This document shows positions 6,780 to 15,499 of a stretch of DNA of 64,000 nt, one piece after another; position 1 is the first letter of the stretch, and each line of letters starts with the position of its first letter. The position numbers and the translations under genes were made by a program. The DNA is from Bacteroidetes bacterium B1(2017) (GTDB taxonomy: Bacteria > Bacteroidota > Bacteroidia > UKL13-3). The notes under the pieces are model-generated. The model did no database searches. It saw nothing but the letters and a program-made list of their open reading frames with translations, and had not been told where the DNA came from. Location of the stretch: assembly GCA_002256395.1 (NCBI GenBank), contig NKJG01000002.1:1-64000 (forward strand), written 5' to 3'.

Positions 6780-8045
6780 CTACCCTCTTCGTAATTCAAT
6801 TAAAGTTACTTCTGGCCAAATACCTACGCGGCCTCCAAAACCTAAGAAACCAAAGCCTCTATTGATATGTAAGAAGCGTTCGTTTTCTTGGTATAAGCCT
6901 GCCCATTTTGGGTAACGATATTTTATAGGACTCCACTTAAGCCATGGAAATTCAACGCCCATTTGCATACCATGTGTATGGCCTGCTAAAGTTAAATGGA
7001 TATGTGTGTCATGGTTTTTTACAATATGCTCAAAATGGGTAGGATCATGCGACATTAAAATCTTGAAGTCGTTTTTATCTACACCTTCCAAGGCTTTATC
7101 TAAATCTCCCATTTTAATAAATCCATGTCCCCAGTTTTGCACACCAATTAATGAAATAGACTGACCATCTTTTTCAATTTTAATATTCTCATCGCGCATT
7201 AATGTAAAACCTGCTTTTGCATGATGATGGATAATATCTTGATGATTTTTTTGTTTTGCTTCTTTACTTGGCCAATCTCTATAATCGCCATAATCATGAT
7301 TTCCAAGCACAGAGAATTGTCCGAATGGAGCTTTAATTTTCCCAAACACATCTATCCAAGGTTCAAACTCTTCGGCATCATTATTTACCAAATCGCCTGT
7401 GAATAGAAACAAATCGGCTTTTTGTTCATTAATTAAATCCACACCTAATGAAACGGCCTCATGGTTTTCTAAACTACCAGAGTGGACATCCGAAATTTGG
7501 GTAATAGTAAATCCATCAAATGCTTCAGGTAAATCTTTAAAGGTTAAAATATGCTTGTGCAGTTTGTAATTGTATTTGCCTTTTACAATTCCATAAACAA
7601 AAGAGGCAAACGGTACCGCTGCAACTAATAAGGCAAGTTGAGCAATAAACTTACGTCTTTCAGGAATATAGGAATGTCCTTCAACGGCAGGTTTTCCAAT
7701 GGTTTGAACCCATGAGAAAAGACCGATTATCCATCTAACAATATCGCCACCAAAAATCACTAAAATAATGGTAAGCTGTGTAACAAAAAGTGTTATTAAG
7801 GCATTGAACCCAATGGCACCCCAATAGCCAAATCCATGATTTTCTCTCATATTCATTAAACCATATAGGGTTAAGAAATAGGCTAGGTATGGTATACCCC
7901 AAAATAAAACTTTGATGACCGATTTAAGACCATCGCTTTCAATAGAATCAACTAAAGGCTTTAATCCTTGGAATGAATATTTGTTCATAACAAAGATTAA
8001 AAGGAAAATAATAATTACTGGAATTAAGGCTTGAGTATTTGGCAT
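6780..8045 (-). CDS. Membrane-anchored calcineurin-like metallophosphoesterase
   Basis: A 421-residue protein. Four hydrophobic segments occupy residues ~6-20, 43-63, 74-110 and 132-153. The metallophosphatase motifs follow: DVH (186-188), GDLVNND (217-223), GNHD (248-251), MSHDP (331-335) and GHTHG (355-359). All metal-ligand motifs are present, so it should be an active dinuclear-metal phosphoesterase facing one side of the inner membrane. It resembles the YaeI-type family active on UDP-diacylglucosamine or phosphodiesters, but the substrate is unknown. Confidence 0.92.
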   Translation of the reverse strand: MPNTQALIPVIIIFLLIFVMNKYSFQGLKPLVDSIESDGLKSVIKVLFWGIPYLAYFLTLYGLMNMRENHGFGYWGAIGFNALITLFVTQLTIILVIFGGDIVRWIIGLFSWVQTIGKPAVEGHSYIPERRKFIAQLALLVAAVPFASFVYGIVKGKYNYKLHKHILTFKDLPEAFDGFTITQISDVHSGSLENHEAVSLGVDLINEQKADLFLFTGDLVNNDAEEFEPWIDVFGKIKAPFGQFSVLGNHDYGDYRDWPSKEAKQKNHQDIIHHHAKAGFTLMRDENIKIEKDGQSISLIGVQNWGHGFIKMGDLDKALEGVDKNDFKILMSHDPTHFEHIVKNHDTHIHLTLAGHTHGMQMGVEFPWLKWSPIKYRYPKWAGLYQENERFLHINRGFGFLGFGGRVGIWPEVTLIELRRG

Positions 8046-8273
8046 TCTTTATTGGGTTTAGGTTTGAACCAAGGAATAATTACAACAGCAAAGGTGTTGA
8101 ATTGTTCTTTCAGCCAAGATGGAATGTCGTTCAAACGAAGTAATCAATCGATGAAAGAGAGATTTTTGAGGAGAAACTAAGTTTTATAAAGTCTGACTAT
8201 CTCAAATAATACTATAAAATGATATTCATATAACATTATATTTTCTATTTTGCTTGGCAATACCTTTACTTAC

Positions 8274-9035
8274 ATGTACAGTTCCATAAATATATTAATT
8301 CTTGAAGATGAGCTAATTATTGCTCAGGATTTGGTTGAGATTTTAAATGAATTAAATTACCAAGAGGTATTTATGGCCCGTAATTATGAGCAAGCAATTG
8401 CCCTGTTAGAGCAACATACAATTGATTTAGCCTTGCTAGACATCAATTTAAAGGCAGCAAAAACGGGTGTCGACGTAGCTCATCAATTGCGATTAAAATA
8501 CAATATCCCATTTATTTTTGTTACCTCTTATTCCGATAATGATACCATTCAAGATGTAAAACAAACTAAGCCTTCAGGATTTTTAATTAAACCCTATACC
8601 AAAGAATTAGTATTAGCATCGGTGGAAATAGCTTTGTTTAATTTCGCTAATAGAAATCATCCAGAAGAATTTGTTGCATCTAACTCAGAATTTTCGGAAT
8701 TAGAATCAAGTCCAATTGTGAATGGATACCTTTTGATTAAAGAAAAATATAGGTTTGTAAAAGTAGCGGTTGCCGATATTTATTGGCTTGTTTCAGATAA
8801 AAATTATGTTGAGATAATAACGCAAGATAGAAGGTATATTGTGCGGAACTCATTAAAAAAATTAATGGAACAACTTCCAAGCGAAAACTTTATAAAGTGT
8901 CACAAACAGTATATTGTTAATTTAAAATTTGTAAGCTCTTTTACTCCAAACTCTTTGTTTGTAAATGAGGTTGAAATTCCAATCAGCAGATCTACTCAAG
9001 AGGAGGTCCTTAATTTATTAATAAAATCAAATTAG
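8274..9035 (+). CDS. LytTR-type response regulator
   Basis: A 253-residue protein. An N-terminal receiver domain (acidic pair E11-D12, phospho-acceptor Asp56 in LALLDINLK, then FVTSYSD and GFLIKPYT) is followed by a C-terminal LytTR DNA-binding domain (~150-250, with DKNYVEIITQDRRYIVRNSL and FIKCHKQYIVNL). ATG 8274 is chosen over a TTG at 8250 because the receiver begins at once with INILILEDE. It is followed 10 bp later by a sensor kinase gene and is very likely its partner. Confidence 0.94.
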   Translation: MYSSINILILEDELIIAQDLVEILNELNYQEVFMARNYEQAIALLEQHTIDLALLDINLKAAKTGVDVAHQLRLKYNIPFIFVTSYSDNDTIQDVKQTKPSGFLIKPYTKELVLASVEIALFNFANRNHPEEFVASNSEFSELESSPIVNGYLLIKEKYRFVKVAVADIYWLVSDKNYVEIITQDRRYIVRNSLKKLMEQLPSENFIKCHKQYIVNLKFVSSFTPNSLFVNEVEIPISRSTQEEVLNLLIKSN

Positions 9036-9045
9036 ATATTTGCAT

Positions 9046-11175
9046 ATGCAATTTCGCTATTATTTTCTGTTGTTGATGACCTTAATTAGTTCTCAACTTG
9101 CATTTGGTCAAGTATCTAATTTGGATAGTCTTGTAGTTTTGAACCAAAGTGCCACCAAAGATTCATTAAACGTTCTCCAAAAAATAAACATTTCTAACAA
9201 GTTTAGAGTAGAGCAATTAGATTATCCTTCTAGTAAAAAATACGCCCAAGATGCATTGCAATTGGCCGAAAAGCTAAACTATAAAAAAGGTGTTTTTCTA
9301 TCCAAAATAGCCTTGGGTTTTGTTTTACGAGATATGGGCAAAAGGCAAGAGTGTAACCAAAATTTGAAGTCAGCCATTCACGATTTTGAGTTTAATAGGG
9401 TGCTTTTTACCAATGTTAAATTAATACCAAATTATATCGGAACCTGTACAGCCTTAGCCGAGAATTATTGTTATCAACCAGATTTTGAAAGTGCGCAAAA
9501 GTATGCCTTTCAAGGTTTGGAATGGGCCGAAAAGTATGGTGTGGAAAAGGGGCAATGCTGGAATTGTATTGCATTCATTTTTTATATGCAAAAAAATATA
9601 CCAGAAGCAAAAACCTATACCTTTAAGGCAATAAATGATTTTAAGGAAAAAAATGCGATTGCAGATTTAGCAAGAGCCTATGCCTTTTTGGCTAGTTACT
9701 ATTACGAAGAAAACAATTTGGAACAATGCGTTTCTTATTACAAACTATCTTATGAAGCGTATAAAAAAGTTAATAGTCTGTATGGTATGCGTATTGATTT
9801 ATACAATTTGGCAAGTGTTTACCTAGCTATGAACCAATTTGAAAATGCGGATGAATATGCAAGTGAGGCTCAAAAAATCACGAGTAAGGACGATTTAATT
9901 GGTTCGTTTTTTATTTCCCAATTACGTGCCGAGTTAAAGTATAGTTTGAAAAAGTATAAGGAGGCTATTGTATATGGAAATCAGGCTTTAGAGTTCGCTC
10001 AATTGGAGAATTCAATTGGAGATTTAAACTCATGTTATAAGAATTTGTTATCCTGTTATATTGGTCTTCAAGATTCGGCAAACGCATTTTTATGTAGCCA
10101 AAAAATTAGCCAGTTAAAGGACAGTCTATATTTCACCGAGATTTCTAGAAGTACTGCCGAACTTGCTAAAAAATACGAGTCGGAGAAAAAGGAACAACAA
10201 ATTCAAATTCTTAAGGATAAGAACTTATTGGCTTTAAATAAATTTGAAAACGAACAACTATTACGAAAATCATTAACCCAAGAAAACGATTATCAATTAC
10301 TTGAATTAAAGAAAAATGAAGCCTTAAAAAAGAGCTTAGCACGCGAGAATTTCCTAAAGAATGAAGAAATAATAAAGAGTAATATCATTAATCAATCACT
10401 TCAAGAGAAGAATGATTTAATGGCTAAAAATACCCGTAATGAAAGTATGGTGAGAGCATTGTTAGTAGCAATTTTACTTATAAGTGTGATTTTTGGAATT
10501 GTGGTGTATGCTAATTTTTCAAAGCAAAAAGAAGTTAATAAAATTGTTATTAGTCAAAAAGAAGAATTAAAAACCTTGATGCATGAAATGCACCATAGGG
10601 TTAAAAATAATCTTCAGGTAATAGCGGCTATGCTCCGTATGCAAAAAAGATCGGTTGAAGATGAAGCTGTAATTAATGCCTTAATAGATTCAGAAACAAG
10701 GATACAAGCCATAGCTATGGTTCACGAAAAATTGTATAAAGCAGAAATGCATTCTCAGGTTAATTTGAAAGAATATTTGCAAGAGTTAGTTAGCGAATTA
10801 AAAAAACAATACGATGGAAGTGTGCATTCCTTTTCGTTTACCTTAAATATGAAGGATAACTTAAGCTCTAATTTAGATACTGCTATTCCATTAGGCCTCA
10901 TAGTAAATGAACTTTGTGCAAATGCCTTTAAACATGGCTTTGTAGAAAAGCAAAATGCCAAAATTTCTATGGAATTAAACCAAAATACCGATGGCCTTAT
11001 AAGTTTGGTCTTTAAAGATAATGGACAGGGTTTTGAAAGCAGACAATTGCCGGAACAATCTAAAAGTATTGGCCTAAAATTAATTTACTTATTTGTAGCA
11101 CAGCTGAATGGCAATCTTAAATTTGAACAAACCGAAACAACCAATTTCTATATTTCTTTTAATGCGAATAGTTAG
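9046..11175 (+). CDS. TPR-repeat sensor histidine kinase (HisKA_2 / HATPase_c)
   Basis: A 709-residue protein. A signal peptide (MQFRYYFLLLMTLISSQLAFG) leads to TPR-like repeats over ~45-355, a long coiled coil (~365-460), a transmembrane helix (~467-490, VRALLVAILLISVIFGIVVY) and a cytoplasmic kinase core. The phospho-histidine box is HEMHHRVKNNLQVIAAML (~512-529), the N box is GLIVNELCANAFKHGF, and the G boxes are DNGQGF and SIGLKLI. The external TPR region is probably the sensor. ATG 9046 is preferred over TTG 9040. It forms a two-gene unit with the upstream LytTR regulator. Confidence 0.94.
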   Translation: MQFRYYFLLLMTLISSQLAFGQVSNLDSLVVLNQSATKDSLNVLQKINISNKFRVEQLDYPSSKKYAQDALQLAEKLNYKKGVFLSKIALGFVLRDMGKRQECNQNLKSAIHDFEFNRVLFTNVKLIPNYIGTCTALAENYCYQPDFESAQKYAFQGLEWAEKYGVEKGQCWNCIAFIFYMQKNIPEAKTYTFKAINDFKEKNAIADLARAYAFLASYYYEENNLEQCVSYYKLSYEAYKKVNSLYGMRIDLYNLASVYLAMNQFENADEYASEAQKITSKDDLIGSFFISQLRAELKYSLKKYKEAIVYGNQALEFAQLENSIGDLNSCYKNLLSCYIGLQDSANAFLCSQKISQLKDSLYFTEISRSTAELAKKYESEKKEQQIQILKDKNLLALNKFENEQLLRKSLTQENDYQLLELKKNEALKKSLARENFLKNEEIIKSNIINQSLQEKNDLMAKNTRNESMVRALLVAILLISVIFGIVVYANFSKQKEVNKIVISQKEELKTLMHEMHHRVKNNLQVIAAMLRMQKRSVEDEAVINALIDSETRIQAIAMVHEKLYKAEMHSQVNLKEYLQELVSELKKQYDGSVHSFSFTLNMKDNLSSNLDTAIPLGLIVNELCANAFKHGFVEKQNAKISMELNQNTDGLISLVFKDNGQGFESRQLPEQSKSIGLKLIYLFVAQLNGNLKFEQTETTNFYISFNANS

Positions 11176-11200
11176 CAAAAGTGAACAGTGTTAAAACAAA

Positions 11201-11234
11201 AAGCCCGCCTTAGAAATCTAAGACGGGCTTTTTT
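11201..11234. terminator. Bidirectional intrinsic terminator between convergent genes
   Basis: AAGCCCG/CGGGCTT arms with an inner CTTAGA/TCTAAG extension form a ~13-bp stem (one mismatch) with a short loop. T-runs lie to the right and A-runs to the left. It separates the sensor kinase from the convergent PID-CTERM-like gene. Confidence 0.88.
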
Positions 11235-11252
11235 ATTTTGAAGGAAATGGTA

Positions 11253-11438
11253 TTAGTTTTCTTCGTTCACTTTTTTCTTAAATCCAAACGCAATACCAGC
11301 ACCCACTAAAAGTGCAATCCCGCCGTCAATTGGAGCGTCTGAGACATCATCATCGAAACCTGGTTGAGCGAATAAACTTGGAGCGCTTACTAAAAATAAA
11401 GCAAGGGCTATGATGCCTGATAAAATATATTTTTTCAT
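11253..11438 (-). CDS. Small secreted protein with a PID-CTERM-like C-terminal sorting signal
   Basis: A 61-residue protein. An N-terminal signal peptide (MKKYILSGIIALALFLVSAP..FAQ) precedes a short acidic linker (PGFDDDVSDA). The tail is PIDGGIALLVGAGIAFGFKK: a PIDGG motif, a hydrophobic helix and lysines. This tripartite end matches the short PID-CTERM-type proteins of Bacteroidota, thought to be C-terminally processed or anchored. ATG 11438 starts exactly at the signal peptide; two further ATGs upstream (11453, 11522) would add an odd leader. It lies 19 bp after the stop of the 1285-residue T9SS protein on the same strand. No enzyme that would process the tail is visible in the window. Confidence 0.75.
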   Translation of the reverse strand: MKKYILSGIIALALFLVSAPSLFAQPGFDDDVSDAPIDGGIALLVGAGIAFGFKKKVNEEN

Positions 11439-11457
11439 GTGATTAATTTTCATGTGA

Positions 11458-14400
11458 TTATTTAATGAACTTAATAGTTTGAGCAGAGCTGCTGTTTTGA
11501 ACTTTAATAAAGTAAACACCATTGCTTAAACTGCTTGTGTTTAAAGCATTCTTTTCTTGCATAAACTCACCTGCTAAAACTACTTCACCTAATTGGTTAT
11601 AAACTGAATATGCGGAATTAGTAGTACCGTTTAAATCAATGTTCAATACATTTTCAACTGGATTAGGGTAAGCTATAATTGTTCTTTGCGAAGCAGCATT
11701 GCTAGCAATACCTGTTGCCGATTTAGCAAAAACAACCTTAAACCTGCCATCCTTAAACGAAGCCGAATCGCTAGATAGCTGAACAGGGTAGTTAAAACCA
11801 TTGCTTACTTGAGTGCTTGTATGTAAGTAATTGTCTACTAAAAACACATTGTATCCTTCAAAAGTAGAAACATCATTTAAGATAATAGAATAGTTTGCTT
11901 GCACTGAACCAATAACACTCAATGCAACTTCTCTATCTAAGGTAAGTGCAGGTAAGCAATTGATAGAATAACGTTTGGTATCAACACCCATAGAAGCAAA
12001 ATTTACTGAAGCATTAATTAGTTTAGGAGCATCAAAATTGTCTTGACCTTCGGTAGCATCCTCTCTAAAGTGAATAAATATTTCATCGCTATTTGAGTTG
12101 TCATATTTAAGAGCTACTCTTAAATGATTTGTTAAATTGCCTTTAAATAAAGATGCACCTGCACCTGTGGTTTTATGACTTTCGGCAATACTTAATGAAC
12201 CACTTGCTGAAGTGTTTAACACCAAGAAAGCTTGTCCCGAAGAAATGTATTGAGTGGCACCTCCAGTAGAACCATTCCAACTTTGGTAAGAGCTAGAAGA
12301 AGGGCTATACACATAATAAGTACCTGATACATTTGTTTTAGTAATCGCATTCCAATCAATAGCACTAGGGTAGGGGTTTCCAACTAAATTATAACCACTA
12401 TTTGCATTGGCTGCAGTTTTGGTAGTATTAATAGTAACTGGGCTACTAGGGTATGAACCCGTAACGCTAATGGTGGTTGTATTTGCAGCAGGAGCAGGTG
12501 TTGTGGTTAAGCTTAAGGTTCTATCACCTCTTACCAAAACTCTAAAACCTTTACCATTGGTTAAAACCGTTGAGTTACCATCAGTAAAGGCAGTCCAACC
12601 GGCATCAACAGAAGCTCCGTTACCTACTGTGGTATTAGATCCTGCGTTCACTTCATCATAACTAAAAGCAGAAGGATTATTAGAAGTAGAAGCATCAAAA
12701 TTGCTACCAGAACCTGTAATTTGGATACCCACACCTGCGGTATTTACTCCATTGTTTCTCCAATATGAACTAGTAGCACCTACAACAGGTGAGGCCAAGA
12801 ATCTGTATTTTCTGCCTGTAGCAGGTAAATAGCGTTCAACACTTAAATTACCAGAAATAGTTGCACTATTTGTATTGCCAATATAAGCTGTTCCCGAAGC
12901 CGATGATTTAAGTGTTAAGAACCCACCTGTAGTTAATGATTTGGTGCCTGCTGCATTAAAGGTAACACTACCTGTAGGATCAATATTTAACGCATTACCA
13001 AGAGTAAGGCTAGCAGTAGAACCTGAACCAATAACCAGGTTACGAATAACATTGGTTGTACCCGGAGTTGTTTGATCGAATAGGAGTGAACCCACATCGG
13101 TTCCAATAGTAAGGTTTGAAGTTGATGAACCGCTAAACACCCCAGCAGTTGTAGTTACTGCACCATTTAAGGTTAAGGTTGTTCCTGCTGCTATGTTAAC
13201 TTTTCCGCCAACCATAGAGGTTGTTCCAATCGTTTGGTTGGTGTTTACATTAAACGTTCCACCTGCATCTACCTGTAAAGAACTTCCACTTGCAAAAGTT
13301 ACTGCATTACCTGAGCTAGCTGTTAATACACCGCCACTTTGAATTTCTAAGGTAGTACCAGTTGTACCAAAACTTAAAGCTCCAGTTGTGGTCATGGTAT
13401 GTCCGTTTTGAATAATATACATGCCAGCAGTTGTTAGGTTAGAAGGAGCAGAGCCTGAACCATTTGTTGCACTATTCCAATTGCCTAAAGTTGCAGGATC
13501 TCCAGATGTTTGAGAGTAATAAAAGGTAGGATTATACTCGTAAGATCCAATATCTTTAGTTGATAAAGTTGCAACTCCTCTTTGGTCTATACTAGGCACA
13601 TCACCACCGCTTGTTCCAGCATTTATAGCAGGACTTCCAGCCGAAAGCGCAAATGTTTTTGTATAGCCTCCATTATCTGCCAAACTGCCTAATAACGGGT
13701 TTTGACCAGATATACAACTTGTAAAATTTCCAGTTAAACTTCCAACATTACTATTATTGGAGAAAAGACAATTATTAAATGAATAGGCGGTACTTGTACT
13801 TAGGTATATTTCTGGTCCATTGCCAGAAGCAGAATTTCCATAAAAAATAGTATTCGTGATATTAACATCGGTAGAATTACCATCATTCCCATAAATTGCA
13901 CCTCCATCAGAAGTTGTTGAATTTCCAGAAAAGGTTGAATTAGTAATTGTGATATTAAGGGTTTGAACTGGACTTGATCCATAGGCAGCATATATGGCTC
14001 CTCCACCTTTACCTCCAGAAGTATTATTACTAAAAGTACAGTTTTTAATATTTAGAGAATATCCTTCAATAAATTGAATTGCTCCACCACCCATCTCATC
14101 TCCTGGATTACCAGTTGCAAGCTGATTTCCAGAAAAGGTGCAGTTTTCGGCAGTAAGACTAGATGCTTTTATTAAAAGCGCCCCTCCTCCAGACCCCCAA
14201 GCACCGCCTGCCGAAACCCAAACTCTATTTGATTCGAAGGAACAATTTGTAGTAGTAATCGCTGCAAATTGTGATCTTATCGCTCCTCCACCTTGAACAG
14301 AGCCTCCAATTTGCGTATTTCCATTCTTAATGGTAAGTTTTTCAAAATTTACAATATTAGAAGTGGCATAACTAGAAAAAGAAATATCAAAAACTCTAAA

Positions 14401-15315
14401 GGATGCTGTACTTGGACTAGCATGTGCTTGAATAATAGTACTGCTTGGACCTTGCCCTTTAATGGTTAGCTTTTTATTGGATATAGAAATATTTGATTCT
14501 GTAAATGTTTGTGCTGATAAATTGAGAATATCATAATCGGTTGCCGCTGATATTGCGCTTGCAATGGTGGTATAGGTTTGTCCTGTTCCCACATTTAATT
14601 GTTCAGCAAAGTTAACCTCTAAAGTTGAATTGTAATTGTTATGTCCAGCAGCGTCATTATTACTAAAAGCACTATTTTGAAATACAACACTTAAATTAGC
14701 AATATCATTCGAATTTGCATGCGAGCTTGCGGTTCCTGTTAATGTAAAGGTTAAACTTGTGCTACTAGTTCTAATTATTGATGCCGTTAATCCACTTGGA
14801 ATATTGCTAACAGTAACTTTTCCTCCACTTACAAAATTGTCACTATTTGAACCGGTAAATGTAATTCCACTAAAATTGTTATGAGTAATGGTGATTGAGT
14901 TGCTGATACTTCCATCATTATTAGAACTCTCAACAAATGTGCTTGTACTATAGGTAATTCCTGGGGCTAATGCCGTTACTGTAATTCCACTCCATCCTGT
15001 TGTAGGGCATGTGCTGCTAGAAGAGGAATTAGTTAAATAATACCAAAAATCGGGACTGCATGGATCACTTGAATATTGATCCAGTATCCATTCAGAACCA
15101 CTCCAAGCAATAGAAAAGGTATTGCCACAATTACTAAGTAAATACCTAGGTTTTGAATTACATGTTCCACTTTCTACATAAGTTCCATTTAGGCAACTTG
15201 ACCAATAGCCTGAAACACTGTAATTTGTTGCAATTACATCCTTCTGCCAAATAAATAGTGCGATGCTAAAAATTAAAATTTTTAATAGTCTTTGTACTTT
15301 GGGTGTTTTTTTCAT
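11458..15315 (-). CDS. Large T9SS type A cargo protein with parallel beta-helix and choice-of-anchor Q-like domain
   Basis: A 1285-residue secreted protein. A signal-like N-terminus precedes a Cys-containing domain (~30-110). A Ser/Thr/Gly/Asn-rich right-handed beta-helix follows (~240-530), with repeated GGGAI, NCTFSGN and NSTFSGN rungs. A choice-of-anchor Q-like end (DNGGYTKTFALSAGSPAINAG, then KDIGSYEYNP near 592) comes next, then more beta-helical sequence and a second globular region. The C-terminal T9SS type A domain is IIAYPNPVENVLNID..NGVYFIKVQ..IKFIK. Likely role is adhesion or polysaccharide binding at the cell surface; no catalytic motif was recognised. The PID-CTERM-like gene follows at once and may be co-transcribed. 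Confidence 0.9.
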   Translation of the reverse strand: MKKTPKVQRLLKILIFSIALFIWQKDVIATNYSVSGYWSSCLNGTYVESGTCNSKPRYLLSNCGNTFSIAWSGSEWILDQYSSDPCSPDFWYYLTNSSSSSTCPTTGWSGITVTALAPGITYSTSTFVESSNNDGSISNSITITHNNFSGITFTGSNSDNFVSGGKVTVSNIPSGLTASIIRTSSTSLTFTLTGTASSHANSNDIANLSVVFQNSAFSNNDAAGHNNYNSTLEVNFAEQLNVGTGQTYTTIASAISAATDYDILNLSAQTFTESNISISNKKLTIKGQGPSSTIIQAHASPSTASFRVFDISFSSYATSNIVNFEKLTIKNGNTQIGGSVQGGGAIRSQFAAITTTNCSFESNRVWVSAGGAWGSGGGALLIKASSLTAENCTFSGNQLATGNPGDEMGGGAIQFIEGYSLNIKNCTFSNNTSGGKGGGAIYAAYGSSPVQTLNITITNSTFSGNSTTSDGGAIYGNDGNSTDVNITNTIFYGNSASGNGPEIYLSTSTAYSFNNCLFSNNSNVGSLTGNFTSCISGQNPLLGSLADNGGYTKTFALSAGSPAINAGTSGGDVPSIDQRGVATLSTKDIGSYEYNPTFYYSQTSGDPATLGNWNSATNGSGSAPSNLTTAGMYIIQNGHTMTTTGALSFGTTGTTLEIQSGGVLTASSGNAVTFASGSSLQVDAGGTFNVNTNQTIGTTSMVGGKVNIAAGTTLTLNGAVTTTAGVFSGSSTSNLTIGTDVGSLLFDQTTPGTTNVIRNLVIGSGSTASLTLGNALNIDPTGSVTFNAAGTKSLTTGGFLTLKSSASGTAYIGNTNSATISGNLSVERYLPATGRKYRFLASPVVGATSSYWRNNGVNTAGVGIQITGSGSNFDASTSNNPSAFSYDEVNAGSNTTVGNGASVDAGWTAFTDGNSTVLTNGKGFRVLVRGDRTLSLTTTPAPAANTTTISVTGSYPSSPVTINTTKTAANANSGYNLVGNPYPSAIDWNAITKTNVSGTYYVYSPSSSSYQSWNGSTGGATQYISSGQAFLVLNTSASGSLSIAESHKTTGAGASLFKGNLTNHLRVALKYDNSNSDEIFIHFREDATEGQDNFDAPKLINASVNFASMGVDTKRYSINCLPALTLDREVALSVIGSVQANYSIILNDVSTFEGYNVFLVDNYLHTSTQVSNGFNYPVQLSSDSASFKDGRFKVVFAKSATGIASNAASQRTIIAYPNPVENVLNIDLNGTTNSAYSVYNQLGEVVLAGEFMQEKNALNTSSLSNGVYFIKVQNSSSAQTIKFIK

Positions 15316-15441
15316 TTAAATAAAATTTCCCCAAACATAAAATCCAAAAACCTACAAAAAGAGGAAATGTATATGAACTACAGCTTTTAGGGACAAGAAA
15401 CTGTTTTTTACGAAATATTGATTTGAGTAGGGAGTAAGAAC

Positions 15442-15483
15442 AAAAAAAAATCCCCCTTCACTTGCGCAAAGGGGGATTTTTTT
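15442..15483. terminator. Intrinsic terminator downstream of rpsA
   Basis: AATCCCCCTT (15449-15458) and AAGGGGGATT (15469-15478) form a perfect 10-bp stem. It has an A-run on the left (a U-run for minus-strand transcripts, fitting rpsA) and a T-run on the right. Confidence 0.88.
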
Positions 15484-15499
15484 AGTTTATTAGAAAGGA

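Noticed and set aside
12407-12661. Plus-strand 84-residue frame within the large T9SS gene
   Set aside because: It is a low-complexity antisense shadow (valine/leucine/threonine) of the Thr/Asn-rich minus-strand protein.
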